Shown here: piece by piece, positions 9,596 through 18,219 of the stretch
Position numbering within the stretch: position 1 is the stretch's first letter
Layout of the letters: every line of letters begins with the position of its first letter
Assembly: GCA_014381415.1 (NCBI GenBank)
Contig: JACNLQ010000041.1
Location: forward strand, 1 to 42,672
DNA: 42,672 bases
Direction of reading: 5' to 3'
From: Fidelibacterota bacterium
Lineage (GTDB): Bacteria > Fidelibacterota > Marinisomatia > SCGC-AAA003-L08 > D37C17
The notes under the pieces: model-generated
Database searches by the model: none
What the model was told of the DNA's origin: nothing
The model's input: the letters and a program-made list of their open reading frames with translations, nothing else
Position numbers and translations under genes: made by a program

Positions 9596-10120
9596 TTACT
9601 TCTTTTTCAGATGTTTTATAAATTGTTTGTCTTCATTTAATATATTTCTATCCTGTTCCCAATTTTGTGGATTTGACCGAATATAGTAAATGATGTTTTC
9701 GTATGATGTATCATTTTTGATGATATGATCCCAAAACCGTGGTTGCCATGCAAATTTGGAATTGTGTTGGTTACGGATGGTTCGTGTAACAGCAGATTTA
9801 TAAGAACCAATTATTGTAGACAATGAACCCTTTGCTAATGGGCCAAAATTGTTAATGTGTTCAGGTAGAGACACGGCATGCCGTGTCTCTACGTTTAATA
9901 TTTCAATAATTCCATGAATATGGTTAGGCATAACAATAAATTCATCCAAACGGACAAAGTTGAAATGTTTGTCTATTTCCAGCCATAAATCCTGTACAAT
10001 ATTTCCAATATTATATAACACCATCTTTCCGTCCTTCACCTTCCCAAACCACGGTATCATATCTTTGGTGCAAATGGTAACAAAATACAAACCGGGACTG
10101 GAATAATCCCAATATTTCAA
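9596..10120 (-). CDS. REP-associated tyrosine (Y1 HUH) transposase, RAYT
   Basis: 174 aa. It has the YFVTICT strand, the HUH motif MPNHIHG (H67, H69) and the helix YENIIYYIRSNPQNW with the candidate nucleophile Tyr near 146: the Y1_Tnp/RAYT family that handles REP hairpins as single-strand DNA. The only start in frame is TTG (10120), yet RAYT-like residues (NKYRVKSTRL) continue upstream for about 10 codons into the 3' end of the neighbouring membrane gene, with no ATG/GTG/TTG before a stop. The true start may be non-standard, or the native one lost. Residues 77-85 are encoded by a perfect 28-bp palindrome, probably a REP-like element inserted in frame. Confidence 0.88.
   Translation of the reverse strand: MKYWDYSSPGLYFVTICTKDMIPWFGKVKDGKMVLYNIGNIVQDLWLEIDKHFNFVRLDEFIVMPNHIHGIIEILNVETRHAVSLPEHINNFGPLAKGSLSTIIGSYKSAVTRTIRNQHNSKFAWQPRFWDHIIKNDTSYENIIYYIRSNPQNWEQDRNILNEDKQFIKHLKKK
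9865..9892. repeat. Perfect 28-bp palindrome inside the RAYT gene
   Basis: The 14-bp arm GTAGAGACACGGCA is followed without spacer by its exact reverse complement. GTAGAGAC..GTCTCTAC elements are common dispersed repeats in several phyla. It starts exactly on the codon for Val77, so it reads through as VETRHAVSL without breaking the frame. Confidence 0.85.
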
Positions 10121-10142
10121 ACGGGTGGATTTAACTCGGTAT

Positions 10143-10913
10143 TTATTTTGGAATTTCTTTGTGGGTATTTCTATAATTTATTATCAGGAACGGTAATAAA
10201 TAAAAAATGAATGATGCCAATCCAAATGCTTCACTGGCAAAAATATACCAAGGCCATTGCCCAAAATAATCCATAACCGAAGGAACTTTAGGCAGGTTTC
10301 GCATAAACATATAATTCACTTCAAAAGTGAAATCGAATACTAAATTGAAAAATGCTATCACTTGCAACCAGAAGAATGCTCGCCAAAGAGAAATCCAGGT
10401 AACCTTCCAGTTATAACGAAAAATGAGCACCAGAGCTCCCAGTACAATTCCTGTATGGGTGATAAAGTATTCCCAAAACAGGTAGTGAGGATATGCAGCA
10501 AAAAGCCGAGGTGTAATTATGCCTTGTACGGTTCCTGCTAAGGAAAAAAAATAAACCACTTCAAATACTGCATAAGCTGGGCGAAAAATGAGAAGAAATC
10601 CTAAAAGATAGGCATTAATTGTGCACAGTTCTAAAGGCATATATTCTGCCCAACCCCCACCTATAGTATTGAATTTATAAATGACCCATCCCAGTTCGTT
10701 TCCAATCAGCAAAATCCCCAATATTTTACAGAAGTAGCTTACCCAATTGGCATTTGGAATCAGCTTAATTCGATAGGGGAAATAAATAAATAAAAATACT
10801 GACACAACAACCGTAACCAGATGACTGGGCATAAAAAGAATAAATGGGTTTGCGTCTGCTGGAGTCAAATTATTGTTTAATATGGAGTGGATTACCCGTG
10901 TTAATCCAACCAT
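10143..10913 (-). CDS. TIGR02206/YwaF-like integral membrane protein
   Basis: 256 aa with about seven hydrophobic helices. The segments HLVTVVVSVFLFIYFPY, GNELGWVIYKF, LPLEL-like YMPLELCTINAYL and HYLFWEYFITHTGIVLGAL match the TIGR02206 family of uncharacterised membrane proteins (B. subtilis YwaF relatives), which keep a polar LP.ELC.I and a HTG motif in helices. Function is unknown. Its stop codon (10143) lies within the region from which the RAYT N-terminus appears to continue, so the two are packed tail to head. Confidence 0.65.
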   Translation of the reverse strand: MVGLTRVIHSILNNNLTPADANPFILFMPSHLVTVVVSVFLFIYFPYRIKLIPNANWVSYFCKILGILLIGNELGWVIYKFNTIGGGWAEYMPLELCTINAYLLGFLLIFRPAYAVFEVVYFFSLAGTVQGIITPRLFAAYPHYLFWEYFITHTGIVLGALVLIFRYNWKVTWISLWRAFFWLQVIAFFNLVFDFTFEVNYMFMRNLPKVPSVMDYFGQWPWYIFASEAFGLASFIFYLLPFLIINYRNTHKEIPK

Positions 10914-11332
10914 CTACATCATGCCTACATTTCATTACGGCAGACAAATTGTTGATGCAGTCGGCAATAATAAATATTTTGATTTTTAGTTCTGTAATTG
11001 ATGTAATGCTATTCATATGCATAACTGGGTATTATTCTAATAGAGTTTATGCCCCATCCAGCCTGTCATTCCGACAAGGGAGAAATCTCAATAGATCATT
11101 ATTACTACTATTACCAGATTGAGACCCTCCGCTTAAATTCTAATATGAAAACCATGAAAGGCTCAGCCTGCCAGCTCAAGCTGTTTTCAGATGGTAGGCG
11201 GGAGTGACAGTTTTTTAAGGTATCATTAGGTTAAAATTCGTGGATTTGATAAATGTAAACCAAATGCAATTTTCAGTTTTTAAGCATGAGGGTTTATGGG
11301 TGTAAATTAATGGGAATTAAAAGGAGTTTGAT
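10914..11332. other. Intergenic region with a degenerate inverted repeat
   Basis: No coding similarity was seen on either strand. The main feature is the inverted repeat at 11063-11210. The rest is AT-rich leader of the DUF423 gene. Confidence 0.5.
11063..11210. repeat. MITE-like imperfect inverted repeat
   Basis: The ends CTGTCATTCC (11063-11072) and GGAGTGACAG (11201-11210) are inverted with one mismatch. Inside, GGGAGAAATCTCAAT and AGATTGAGACCCTCC can also pair imperfectly. The GTCATTCCGA..GGGAGAAATCTC text resembles dispersed non-coding repeats found in many bacterial genomes. A T-run follows at 11211. Confidence 0.45.
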
Positions 11333-11689
11333 TTGAATTTTTTAATAATAGGTGCTATTTCAGGATGTCTGGTAGTAGTTCTGGGTGCGTTTGGAGCACA
11401 CGGACTTAAAGACATTTTAGATGAATATGGGAAGTCCATTTATAACAAGGCAGTGCTGTATCACATGTTTCACACCATAGCAATATTGGTATTGGGATTA
11501 ATTGAAAAATTTCAACCTGAAATTCAGCTTAACCTGGCAGGATGGGCATTTATATTAGGAATAATCCTCTTTTCTGGAAGTTTGTATATTTTGGCTGTAA
11601 CTGGAATAAAATCACTGGGAATGATAACTCCAATTGGGGGAGTATTTTTTATAATTGGGTGGGTGATGTTATTATTTATAGTTAAATAA
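11333..11689 (+). CDS. DUF423 family small membrane protein
   Basis: 118 aa with four hydrophobic helices. The N-terminal GAISGCLVVVLGAFGAHGLK, the YHMFHTIAIL segment and the late GSLYILAVTGIKSLGMITPIGG are hallmarks of the DUF423 (YgdD/YwdK-like) family. The function is not established. The TTG start at 11333 is chosen because AAGGAG lies at the right distance and the family begins at this point. Confidence 0.85.
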   Translation: MNFLIIGAISGCLVVVLGAFGAHGLKDILDEYGKSIYNKAVLYHMFHTIAILVLGLIEKFQPEIQLNLAGWAFILGIILFSGSLYILAVTGIKSLGMITPIGGVFFIIGWVMLLFIVK

Positions 11690-11838
11690 AATATTGTTTA
11701 ATTCACCTTAGTTGCCTGCTCAATATTCTTACTTGTAAAGGCTTGATTTTAAGTTATAATTTTATGTATCGGTTAAAAATTAATAACAGCCGTATTGTGC
11801 CGAATTCAAAATAGAAAAGGTATGGTCATTAAAATCAT

Positions 11839-11925
11839 GGAGAGGTGTCCGAGTGGCTTAAGGTGTACGCTTGGAAAGCGTATGTAGGTGAAAATCTACC
11901 GGGAGTTCGAATCTCCCCCTCTCCG
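11839..11925 (+). tRNA. tRNA-Ser (GGA)
   Basis: GGAGAGG (11839-11845) pairs with CCTCTCC (11918-11924), with discriminator G11925. The anticodon loop TTGGAAA gives GGA, and a long variable arm (GTAGGTGAAAATCTAC) marks a class II tRNA. CCA is encoded at 11926-11928, unlike the other four tRNA genes here. Confidence 0.96.
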
Positions 11926-11928
11926 CCA

Positions 11929-12393
11929 AGACAGGCTTGAACTTCTGTAAAATAAATGGCCACTGAATACCAGTGGCTATTTTTGTATCTATCGTTATTG
12001 CATCAGATAAATAGGAACATTTCATCAATACCAATTTACCAAACTCCTCGATTTTTGCAGCCAATCTAAAATACCCATTCAGAATTGTACCTGCTTCCAC
12101 ATAGGAACGTGAAAATCAATTTTCGCCATAGAAGCTATAGGGAAACAAATATTTTCCTCGTTATTTGTTTCAAGCTCAATAATTATAAGTAATACTTATA
12201 TTATGTTTTACTACATCTTATTTGATTGGTAATAAAAATAATGGGTAATTTTCTACTGTATTGAAAAACACCTTGAAATATAATTGAGTATTGATAAATA
12301 GGATAATATGATCTATATATATTAAAAAATATATGGTAACTATAAAACATCAAAATCAATTAATAATAACCTAATAAATAACAGGAGAATATT
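11929..12393. other. Intergenic leader upstream of the porin/arsenate-reductase operon
   Basis: It holds the tRNA-Ser terminator (11954-11985), then about 400 nt of very AT-rich sequence. I saw no convincing FNR (TTGAT-N4-ATCAA) or CRP palindrome and no ORF. The ribosome site for the next gene is CAGGAGAAT near 12382. A minus-strand frame at 11858-12100 is only a shadow of the tRNA. Confidence 0.5.
11954..11985 (+). terminator. Rho-independent terminator after tRNA-Ser
   Basis: AAATGGCCACTG pairs with CAGTGGCTATTTT around AATAC, then further T. Confidence 0.75.
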
Positions 12394-13344
12394 ATGAGAA
12401 AATTAATCACTGTGTTAACAGTATTTACAATGTTGACATTATCTTACGCTGGAGACGGAAAAGTAGGCGGATTGGTATTTTATGATTATAGCTATGATCT
12501 TGCTGAAGATGCCGGAAATATCAATTCTTTTGCTCTGCAACGGGTCTATTTCACATACAAACAGAAAATATCAGATGGAATCAGTTATAAGTTTCAGACA
12601 GATATTAATTACAAAAATAGTCCTAAGAATCTATATCTCAAGAATGCGAAAGTTGACTGGGAATCTCCCCTTGGAAAATTTACGATAGGCTTACAGGGGA
12701 TGAATGTTTTCAATGTAACTGAAAAAACATGGGGGTTCCGGTTTATTGAGAAATCGCCTATGGATTTACATAAATTCTCAAGTTCAGCAGATATGGGAAT
12801 TGGTTATAATGGGAAGTTTAATAATTTAAACTATAGCCTTATGATTACAAATGGAACAGGGTACAAAAATAATGAAGATGATGAACACAAAAAAATGTCG
12901 GTTCAACTGGTTTACGGTGAAAAAAAGTTAGTTAAAAAAGATGGATATAATGGAGGGGTTTCATTTACGATGGAACCCTATGAGGTTGATTCTGTTACCA
13001 CTGAAAATAAAACGGTCATTTCTCTGTTTGGTGGTTTTGCAGGCGGTAGTCTGAGAGTGGGAGGTGAATTTGATATGTTGACCGATGCTGCCACCGATAT
13101 AACTGAACAGATCATTGCATTTTATGCCAGTTATGCTGTAACTGATAAATTAGAAGGGTTGGTATATATTGATATGTTTGATCCTAATACCGATACTGAC
13201 AATGATGGAAAAACATACATCATTGCCGGTATGAACTTTTCTCCTGATGAAGGGTTGATTATCACTCCAAATATACGTATGACTACTCCGGAAGAGGGTG
13301 ATAAAACCACCATCTTAACGGTAAATTTCCAATTCAAGTTTTAA
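12394..13344 (+). CDS. Outer-membrane porin-like beta-barrel protein
   Basis: 316 aa. A signal peptide (MRKLITVLTVFTMLTLSYA) is followed by alternating amphipathic strands (FYDYSYDL, FALQRVYFTYKQKISDGISYKFQTDINY) and a terminal aromatic strand ending VNFQFKF, typical of an outer-membrane barrel. The N-terminal part resembles OprO/P-like porins. It is first in the gene string leading to the molybdopterin reductase, 46 nt before the membrane subunit, so it may admit the oxyanion substrate to the periplasm. That role is inference from position. Confidence 0.65.
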   Translation: MRKLITVLTVFTMLTLSYAGDGKVGGLVFYDYSYDLAEDAGNINSFALQRVYFTYKQKISDGISYKFQTDINYKNSPKNLYLKNAKVDWESPLGKFTIGLQGMNVFNVTEKTWGFRFIEKSPMDLHKFSSSADMGIGYNGKFNNLNYSLMITNGTGYKNNEDDEHKKMSVQLVYGEKKLVKKDGYNGGVSFTMEPYEVDSVTTENKTVISLFGGFAGGSLRVGGEFDMLTDAATDITEQIIAFYASYAVTDKLEGLVYIDMFDPNTDTDNDGKTYIIAGMNFSPDEGLIITPNIRMTTPEEGDKTTILTVNFQFKF

Positions 13345-13390
13345 TTTGTCAATTATTTTATAACCATAATAAAATTCGAAGGAGATTAAA

Positions 13391-14314
13391 ATGGAATATA
13401 CAAATATAGGAGCTTGGGATATACGCATCACTCTTGATTTATTTTTTGGTGGCATCGGAGTTGGAGCGTTTTTACTCTCAGTTCTCTTAAGTTTTTATAT
13501 TAGAGAAAGTCATCAATCTACAATAAAAATCGGGGCATATACTGCCCCGATTGCTGTTGGATTCGGATTGTTGCTTTTAGTTTCAAAATTAGGGGTGCCC
13601 AGTAAATTTATCACTACATTATGGAATGTGAATTTACAATCTGTGATGTCTATTGGAGTTTTTCTGCAAACTGGTTTTATGATTCTAACCATCTGGTATG
13701 CAATTTTGATAAGAAAGAAATTTCCAATAAACAACCAGTTTCGTCTGCTTCAAACCATTGGTACTTTTTTTGCTTTCAGTACAGGGTTATATCATGGTTT
13801 ATTCCTATCATCACTCGGTAGGGTGTTGTGGACAGAACTCACTCCGGGTATGTTTATAGCTTCCTCTATTGCAGGTGGAATTGCCTTTGTTTTACTCCTC
13901 GAAACATTGATTAATCTGTCTGTAAAGAATGAAGATGAAAATGTCGAAACTAAGGAGACAACACTTCCTTTAGGGTTGTATCGGTTTCAGGTGATGATTT
14001 TTATCATTCTCCTAGTTCAATTGGTTTCTGTGGTACTCTGGCAATTTTACACTGGAAGACTGGAGTTAGAGCAGTCATTGAGTTATGTTTACTTTATGAA
14101 TCAATTTGGCAGTATCTGGACATATTTTGTGCTGATTGGTGGGATTATTATTCCGATGATAATTACTCTCATTTCAATAATTAAGCATGAGGAAAAAATG
14201 GCTCCGATGCCCACCATGATCACCTGTTTTTTAATACTCATTGGCAGTTTTTTAATGAAACATTTATTGATAACCGGTGGACAAATTGCGCTGCCTGTTG
14301 GATTTACATTCTAA
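13391..14314 (+). CDS. NrfD/PsrC-type quinol-oxidising membrane subunit (probable ArrC)
   Basis: 307 aa, eight or nine hydrophobic helices. It begins TNIGAWDIRITLDLFFGGIG, the usual NrfD-family first helix, which anchors Mo/Fe-S reductases and exchanges electrons with the quinone pool without haem. AAGGAG precedes the ATG. The order membrane anchor, catalytic subunit, Fe-S subunit, TorD chaperone with 16, 12 and negative spacing indicates one operon. PsrC and TtrC are the alternative names; the ArrC reading depends on the neighbouring ArrA-like subunit. Confidence 0.82.
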   Translation: MEYTNIGAWDIRITLDLFFGGIGVGAFLLSVLLSFYIRESHQSTIKIGAYTAPIAVGFGLLLLVSKLGVPSKFITTLWNVNLQSVMSIGVFLQTGFMILTIWYAILIRKKFPINNQFRLLQTIGTFFAFSTGLYHGLFLSSLGRVLWTELTPGMFIASSIAGGIAFVLLLETLINLSVKNEDENVETKETTLPLGLYRFQVMIFIILLVQLVSVVLWQFYTGRLELEQSLSYVYFMNQFGSIWTYFVLIGGIIIPMIITLISIIKHEEKMAPMPTMITCFLILIGSFLMKHLLITGGQIALPVGFTF

Positions 14315-14330
14315 GTAGAGGGAGAAAAAA

Positions 14331-16889
14331 ATGGCAATCACAAGAAAAGAATTTATAAAATATTCAACACTATCAGGTATAGGCATCATTTGCATGGTCA
14401 ATGGCCTGCCACTGCTTGGTGCATTGAAAGAATCTGCGGATGGTACACCAAGTGTTGCAAAATGGATGTCTACTGTGTGTCAGGGTTGCACTACGTGGTG
14501 TCCGGTTCAGGCGAAAATTATAGATGGACGGGCAGTAAAAGTACGTGGCAGTGAGTTTGCAGAAGCCAACCATGGGAAATGCTGTGTCCGGTCACCCATG
14601 GGTATTCAACAGTTGTATGACCCGGACAGAGTCAAAGTACCGATGATGCGTACAAACCCTAAGAAGGGTCGCAATGAGGATCCGGAATTTGTACCTATCA
14701 CTTGGGATAAGGCATTTGATATTATCACCAATAAAATGATGGAACTTAGGAAAAACCACGAGACCCATAAATTCGTAGTATTCCGTGGCAGATATACCTA
14801 TATGCGGGATATTATCTATGATATAATGCCAAAAGTGTTTGGTTCGCCAAACGGTATTTCACACAGTGCAATTTGTGCGGAAGCGGAGAAATTTGGTGCA
14901 TTCTTTACTGAAGGTTATTGGGGTTATCGGGATTATGATCTTGAAAAAACCCGTTATGTTTTATGTTGGGGTGCAGATCCTCTCTCGTCAAACAGACAGG
15001 TTCCCCATGCAACCAGTATCTGGGGGAAAGTACGTAAACAAGCAAAAATTGCAGTAGTTGACCCTCGATTATCAGCAACCGCTGCAAAAGCGAATGAATG
15101 GCTACCGGTAATACCCGGGGAAGACGGTGCATTAGCAATTGCGATGGCACATACAATTCTTGTGGAAGGATTATGGTCTAAGACATTTGTGGGTGATTTT
15201 AATGGCGGTGAAAACCTCTTTAAAAAAGGGGAATTAGTTTCAGAGGATTCCTTTGTGGAAAATTATTCTCACGGATTAGTTAAATGGTGGAATCTTGAAC
15301 TCAAGGATAAAACACCGGAATGGGCTGAAAAGCGGTCGGGTATTCCTGCCGATCAAATCAGAAGAGTTGCCATTGGTTTTGCGGACGCAGCACCTCGTGT
15401 AATTTCCTGGGTATCTCCCGGGGCTTCTATGCAAGTCCGTGGAGGTTATACTGCACTTGCTGCACATGCATTAAATGGATTGGTAGGCTCAGTGGACAAT
15501 GAAGGTGGCACCGTTCGCGGAGCTAAGATTCCAGTAAACAAAGCTCCTTTATATAAAGAAAAATATAAGGGGTACCTGGATGAAATCGCCCAAAAAGGAA
15601 CCAAACAAAAGAAGATGGATCAAAGGGGATATCTCAAGTTTCCATCTCTGAAAAAAGGTAAACCTGGCAAAGGCGTTGTCACAAATAATGCAGCAGATGC
15701 CATACTCAGTGAGGACCCGTATGATATTAAAATGGCAATAGGGTATTGGAATAATTTCCCATTCTCCTGCAGTGGTGCGGAACGATGGGAAAAAGCTCTG
15801 ACTAAGCTGCCATTCTTTGCGCATATTACAACAAATGCTTCAGAAATGAGCCATTTTGCGGATATTGTACTACCAGCAGCTTTCAGCATGTTTGAAAAGT
15901 ACGGCTTTATCAAAAGCAAGCAGAATTTGATTGCTTATGCAGCAATGAATAAGCGGATTATCGAACCTATTTGGGATGTAAAAATGGATGAAACTGAAAT
16001 TCCTTGGGAAATTGCTAAACGGCTGAAGGCAAAGGGATTTTCCAATCTATTAGATTTCTTCCAAAAGGAATTCAAGGATCCTGAAACAGGTAAAATACCA
16101 AAAAATAGTATGGAGTTTTCCTTGTTTGCATTGAAGTACTACACGAATCCACTTTGGGATAAAACCCATAAAAACTACGGGAAGTATGGAGATGCACCGG
16201 ACGGATGGAATGATTTCTTTGAGAAAGGTGTATGGAATTCGAAAAAATATGCATATCGAAAAAACTGGGGTAATTTTGGGACGGTTACGAAAAAGTTTGA
16301 ATTCTATAGTGAAACCTTAAAGAAATCTCTGGGTCAACATGGTGCTAAACATGGTGTTTCTATCAATAATGTACTTAAAGAATGTGATTATATTGCCAAA
16401 GATGAAATGGCATTCATTCCGCATTATGAGCCGGCATTTCGAAGGGGTGATCCAGGGAAATATCCATTTATTTTCTTTGAACATCGCTCCCGCTTGAATC
16501 GGGAAGGCAGGTCAGCAAATCTAACTTGGTATCAAGCGCATAAGGATGCAGACCCCGGAGATGAAAACTGGGACGATGTAGCCAAAATAAATCCCATTGA
16601 TGCAAAGAAGTTAGGCGTTAAAAATGGCGATGAAATTAAGCTAATCTCTCCAGTTGGTGAGCTCCGATGCCATGTGAAACTCTGGGAAGGAGTCAGGTCA
16701 GGTACAGTCGCAAAATGCTTTGGTCAGGGTCACTGGGCGTATGGTCGAATAGCGGCTGAGAATTACAAAAACCGGATACCTCGCGGCGGAAATAATAACA
16801 TCATCCTGCCTGCAGAATATGACCGTTTAAGCGGAAGTACAGCGCGGCACGGGGGTGTTACAAGAGTCAGTATTGAAAAAATCGTTTAA
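14331..16889 (+). CDS. arrA: Molybdopterin oxidoreductase, probable respiratory arsenate reductase large subunit ArrA
   Basis: 852 aa, close to the known ArrA length. A Tat-like leader (TRKEFIKYS, an RK variant) is followed by a [4Fe-4S] site C50-x2-C53-x3-C57-x26-C84, with the ArrA-type CQGCTTWC text rather than the ArxA/PsrA form. As I recall the Shewanella ANA-3 ArrA structure, arsenate is held by R165, H189, S190, K198 and Y210 beside Mo-ligand C193. Here R154, H178, S179, K187, Y199 and C182 occur at a constant offset of 11. The C-terminal half keeps SRLNREGRSAN, the aspartate/cofactor cap SPVGELRC and CFGQGHWAYGR. Likely reaction: arsenate to arsenite in the periplasm, with electrons from quinol via the NrfD and Fe-S subunits. 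Polysulfide/thiosulfate reductase is the main alternative. Confidence 0.8.
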   Translation: MAITRKEFIKYSTLSGIGIICMVNGLPLLGALKESADGTPSVAKWMSTVCQGCTTWCPVQAKIIDGRAVKVRGSEFAEANHGKCCVRSPMGIQQLYDPDRVKVPMMRTNPKKGRNEDPEFVPITWDKAFDIITNKMMELRKNHETHKFVVFRGRYTYMRDIIYDIMPKVFGSPNGISHSAICAEAEKFGAFFTEGYWGYRDYDLEKTRYVLCWGADPLSSNRQVPHATSIWGKVRKQAKIAVVDPRLSATAAKANEWLPVIPGEDGALAIAMAHTILVEGLWSKTFVGDFNGGENLFKKGELVSEDSFVENYSHGLVKWWNLELKDKTPEWAEKRSGIPADQIRRVAIGFADAAPRVISWVSPGASMQVRGGYTALAAHALNGLVGSVDNEGGTVRGAKIPVNKAPLYKEKYKGYLDEIAQKGTKQKKMDQRGYLKFPSLKKGKPGKGVVTNNAADAILSEDPYDIKMAIGYWNNFPFSCSGAERWEKALTKLPFFAHITTNASEMSHFADIVLPAAFSMFEKYGFIKSKQNLIAYAAMNKRIIEPIWDVKMDETEIPWEIAKRLKAKGFSNLLDFFQKEFKDPETGKIPKNSMEFSLFALKYYTNPLWDKTHKNYGKYGDAPDGWNDFFEKGVWNSKKYAYRKNWGNFGTVTKKFEFYSETLKKSLGQHGAKHGVSINNVLKECDYIAKDEMAFIPHYEPAFRRGDPGKYPFIFFEHRSRLNREGRSANLTWYQAHKDADPGDENWDDVAKINPIDAKKLGVKNGDEIKLISPVGELRCHVKLWEGVRSGTVAKCFGQGHWAYGRIAAENYKNRIPRGGNNNIILPAEYDRLSGSTARHGGVTRVSIEKIV

Positions 16890-16901
16890 AGGAGAAATGA
16901 A

Positions 16902-17591
16902 ATGGCAAATTATGGAATGGTAATAAATTTAAACAATTGTGTTGGCTGTGCAGGTTGTGATATAGCCTGTAAAACTGAAAACAATTTAGACCATGATGTC
17001 CATTGGTCTTTTCATGTAACAGAAACTACAGGAGTTTTTCCAAATGTGGGGTATAAATATATTCCCAAATTATGCAATCATTGTGAAAATGCGTCCTGTG
17101 TTAAAGTATGTCCAACACAAGCCATGCACAAAGATGAAAATGGATTAACATTACATGATGCAGATTTATGTATCGGTTGTAGAAGCTGTGAATTGGCATG
17201 CCCCTATGATTGTATTACATATAATGAGGACGTTCAGCATCAGTTGAAAATGGATACAGAACCATTATTAAATGGTATCACCAGCAGCGGAAAAGAAATT
17301 GCTGAAAAGTTTGATGACGTACCATTTCCAAATTATAATCCGGACAGAGCAAAAACCTACGATGGTGTCCGAAGGAAAGGCATTGTTGAGAAATGCACTC
17401 TCTGTGATCACAGAATAGTGGATGGAAAAAATCCATGGTGTGTTGAATCTTGCCCCGCTGATGCACGGATATTTGGTGATTTTGACGATCCAAATAGTGA
17501 AGTATCGAAATTAGTGGCAGAAAACACATCATTTCAATTGCTGAAATCAAAGGGAACCAAACCGAAAGTTTATTACATTGATGAATTCTAA
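16902..17591 (+). CDS. arrB: Four-cluster ferredoxin subunit (probable ArrB)
   Basis: 229 aa, near the size of ArrB/PsrB/DmsB-type subunits. Sixteen cysteines form four [4Fe-4S] groups: C13/16/19/23, C58/61/66/70, C90/93/96/100 and C165/168/180/184. It passes electrons from the membrane anchor to the Mo subunit. There is no signal peptide, so it is probably exported as a complex with the Tat-bearing catalytic subunit. It starts 12 nt after arrA, with AAAGGAG before the ATG. Confidence 0.88.
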   Translation: MANYGMVINLNNCVGCAGCDIACKTENNLDHDVHWSFHVTETTGVFPNVGYKYIPKLCNHCENASCVKVCPTQAMHKDENGLTLHDADLCIGCRSCELACPYDCITYNEDVQHQLKMDTEPLLNGITSSGKEIAEKFDDVPFPNYNPDRAKTYDGVRRKGIVEKCTLCDHRIVDGKNPWCVESCPADARIFGDFDDPNSEVSKLVAENTSFQLLKSKGTKPKVYYIDEF

Positions 17592-18219
17592 ACTTCAATC
17601 GCATCAGGTAAGTAACAAAATTGTAGATAGAGCTAATATTTACAAATTGTTTGCTGATTGTTTCAAATATCCTCAAGATGTAATGCAAGAGACGTTACAA
17701 TTATTACACTCTACCCTTAATAATTATGATGATATTTTCGTAAACGGAGCAAAAAAGCTGGTAGATAGATTTAAGGTAACTTCATTACAAAAATTGCAAA
17801 TTGAGTATTCCAGACTTTTTGTTGGTCCCTTTCAATTGGGGGCTCCTCCCTACAGTTCAGTTTATCTTGATAAGCAGGGATTAGTAATGGGGGAGTCCAC
17901 TCAGCAGGCGATTGAATATTATGTCAATACTGGCTTGGATCCCGCACATGAAATTCATGAACCTCCGGACCATATTCGAATTGAACTTGAATTTATGTAT
18001 TATTTACTGTTTCAAAAAGTAATTGAGGAAAAAGACGACAGTTTGGATACATATTATTCATTTATGAATGAGCACTTACTCCTATGGGTTTTTGACTTTA
18101 CCAAAAGGATCAAAGACAATACAGAGAAAACATTTTTCATCGAATTAGCAGACTTATTGGATCTATTTCTTTTTAAAGAAAAGGAAATATTAATTCAAAC
18201 CAAATTGAATTCTTCGTGA
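17581..18219 (+). CDS. TorD-family Mo-enzyme maturation chaperone
   Basis: 212 aa from ATG 17581 (a TTG lies just before at 17578). It overlaps the end of the Fe-S gene by 11 nt, showing coupling. All-helical, with the TorD/DmsD-like core YSRLFVGPFQLGAPPYSSVYLD and the EPPDHIRIELEFMYYLL segment (HxxxE). Members bind the Tat leader of their partner Mo enzyme and hold it in the cytoplasm until the cofactor is inserted. The partner here is surely the adjacent ArrA-like subunit; it corresponds to ArrD in other arr operons. Confidence 0.88.
   Translation: MNSKLQSHQVSNKIVDRANIYKLFADCFKYPQDVMQETLQLLHSTLNNYDDIFVNGAKKLVDRFKVTSLQKLQIEYSRLFVGPFQLGAPPYSSVYLDKQGLVMGESTQQAIEYYVNTGLDPAHEIHEPPDHIRIELEFMYYLLFQKVIEEKDDSLDTYYSFMNEHLLLWVFDFTKRIKDNTEKTFFIELADLLDLFLFKEKEILIQTKLNSS

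Noticed and set aside
11858-12100. Minus-strand 80-aa frame with GRFELPVDFHLH
   Set aside because: It is the reverse of tRNA-Ser and its terminator.
14331-16889. Polysulfide or thiosulfate reductase (PsrA/PhsA) label for the Mo enzyme
   Set aside because: Length, CQGCTTWC motif and constant-offset pocket residues favour ArrA; kept as the main alternative.
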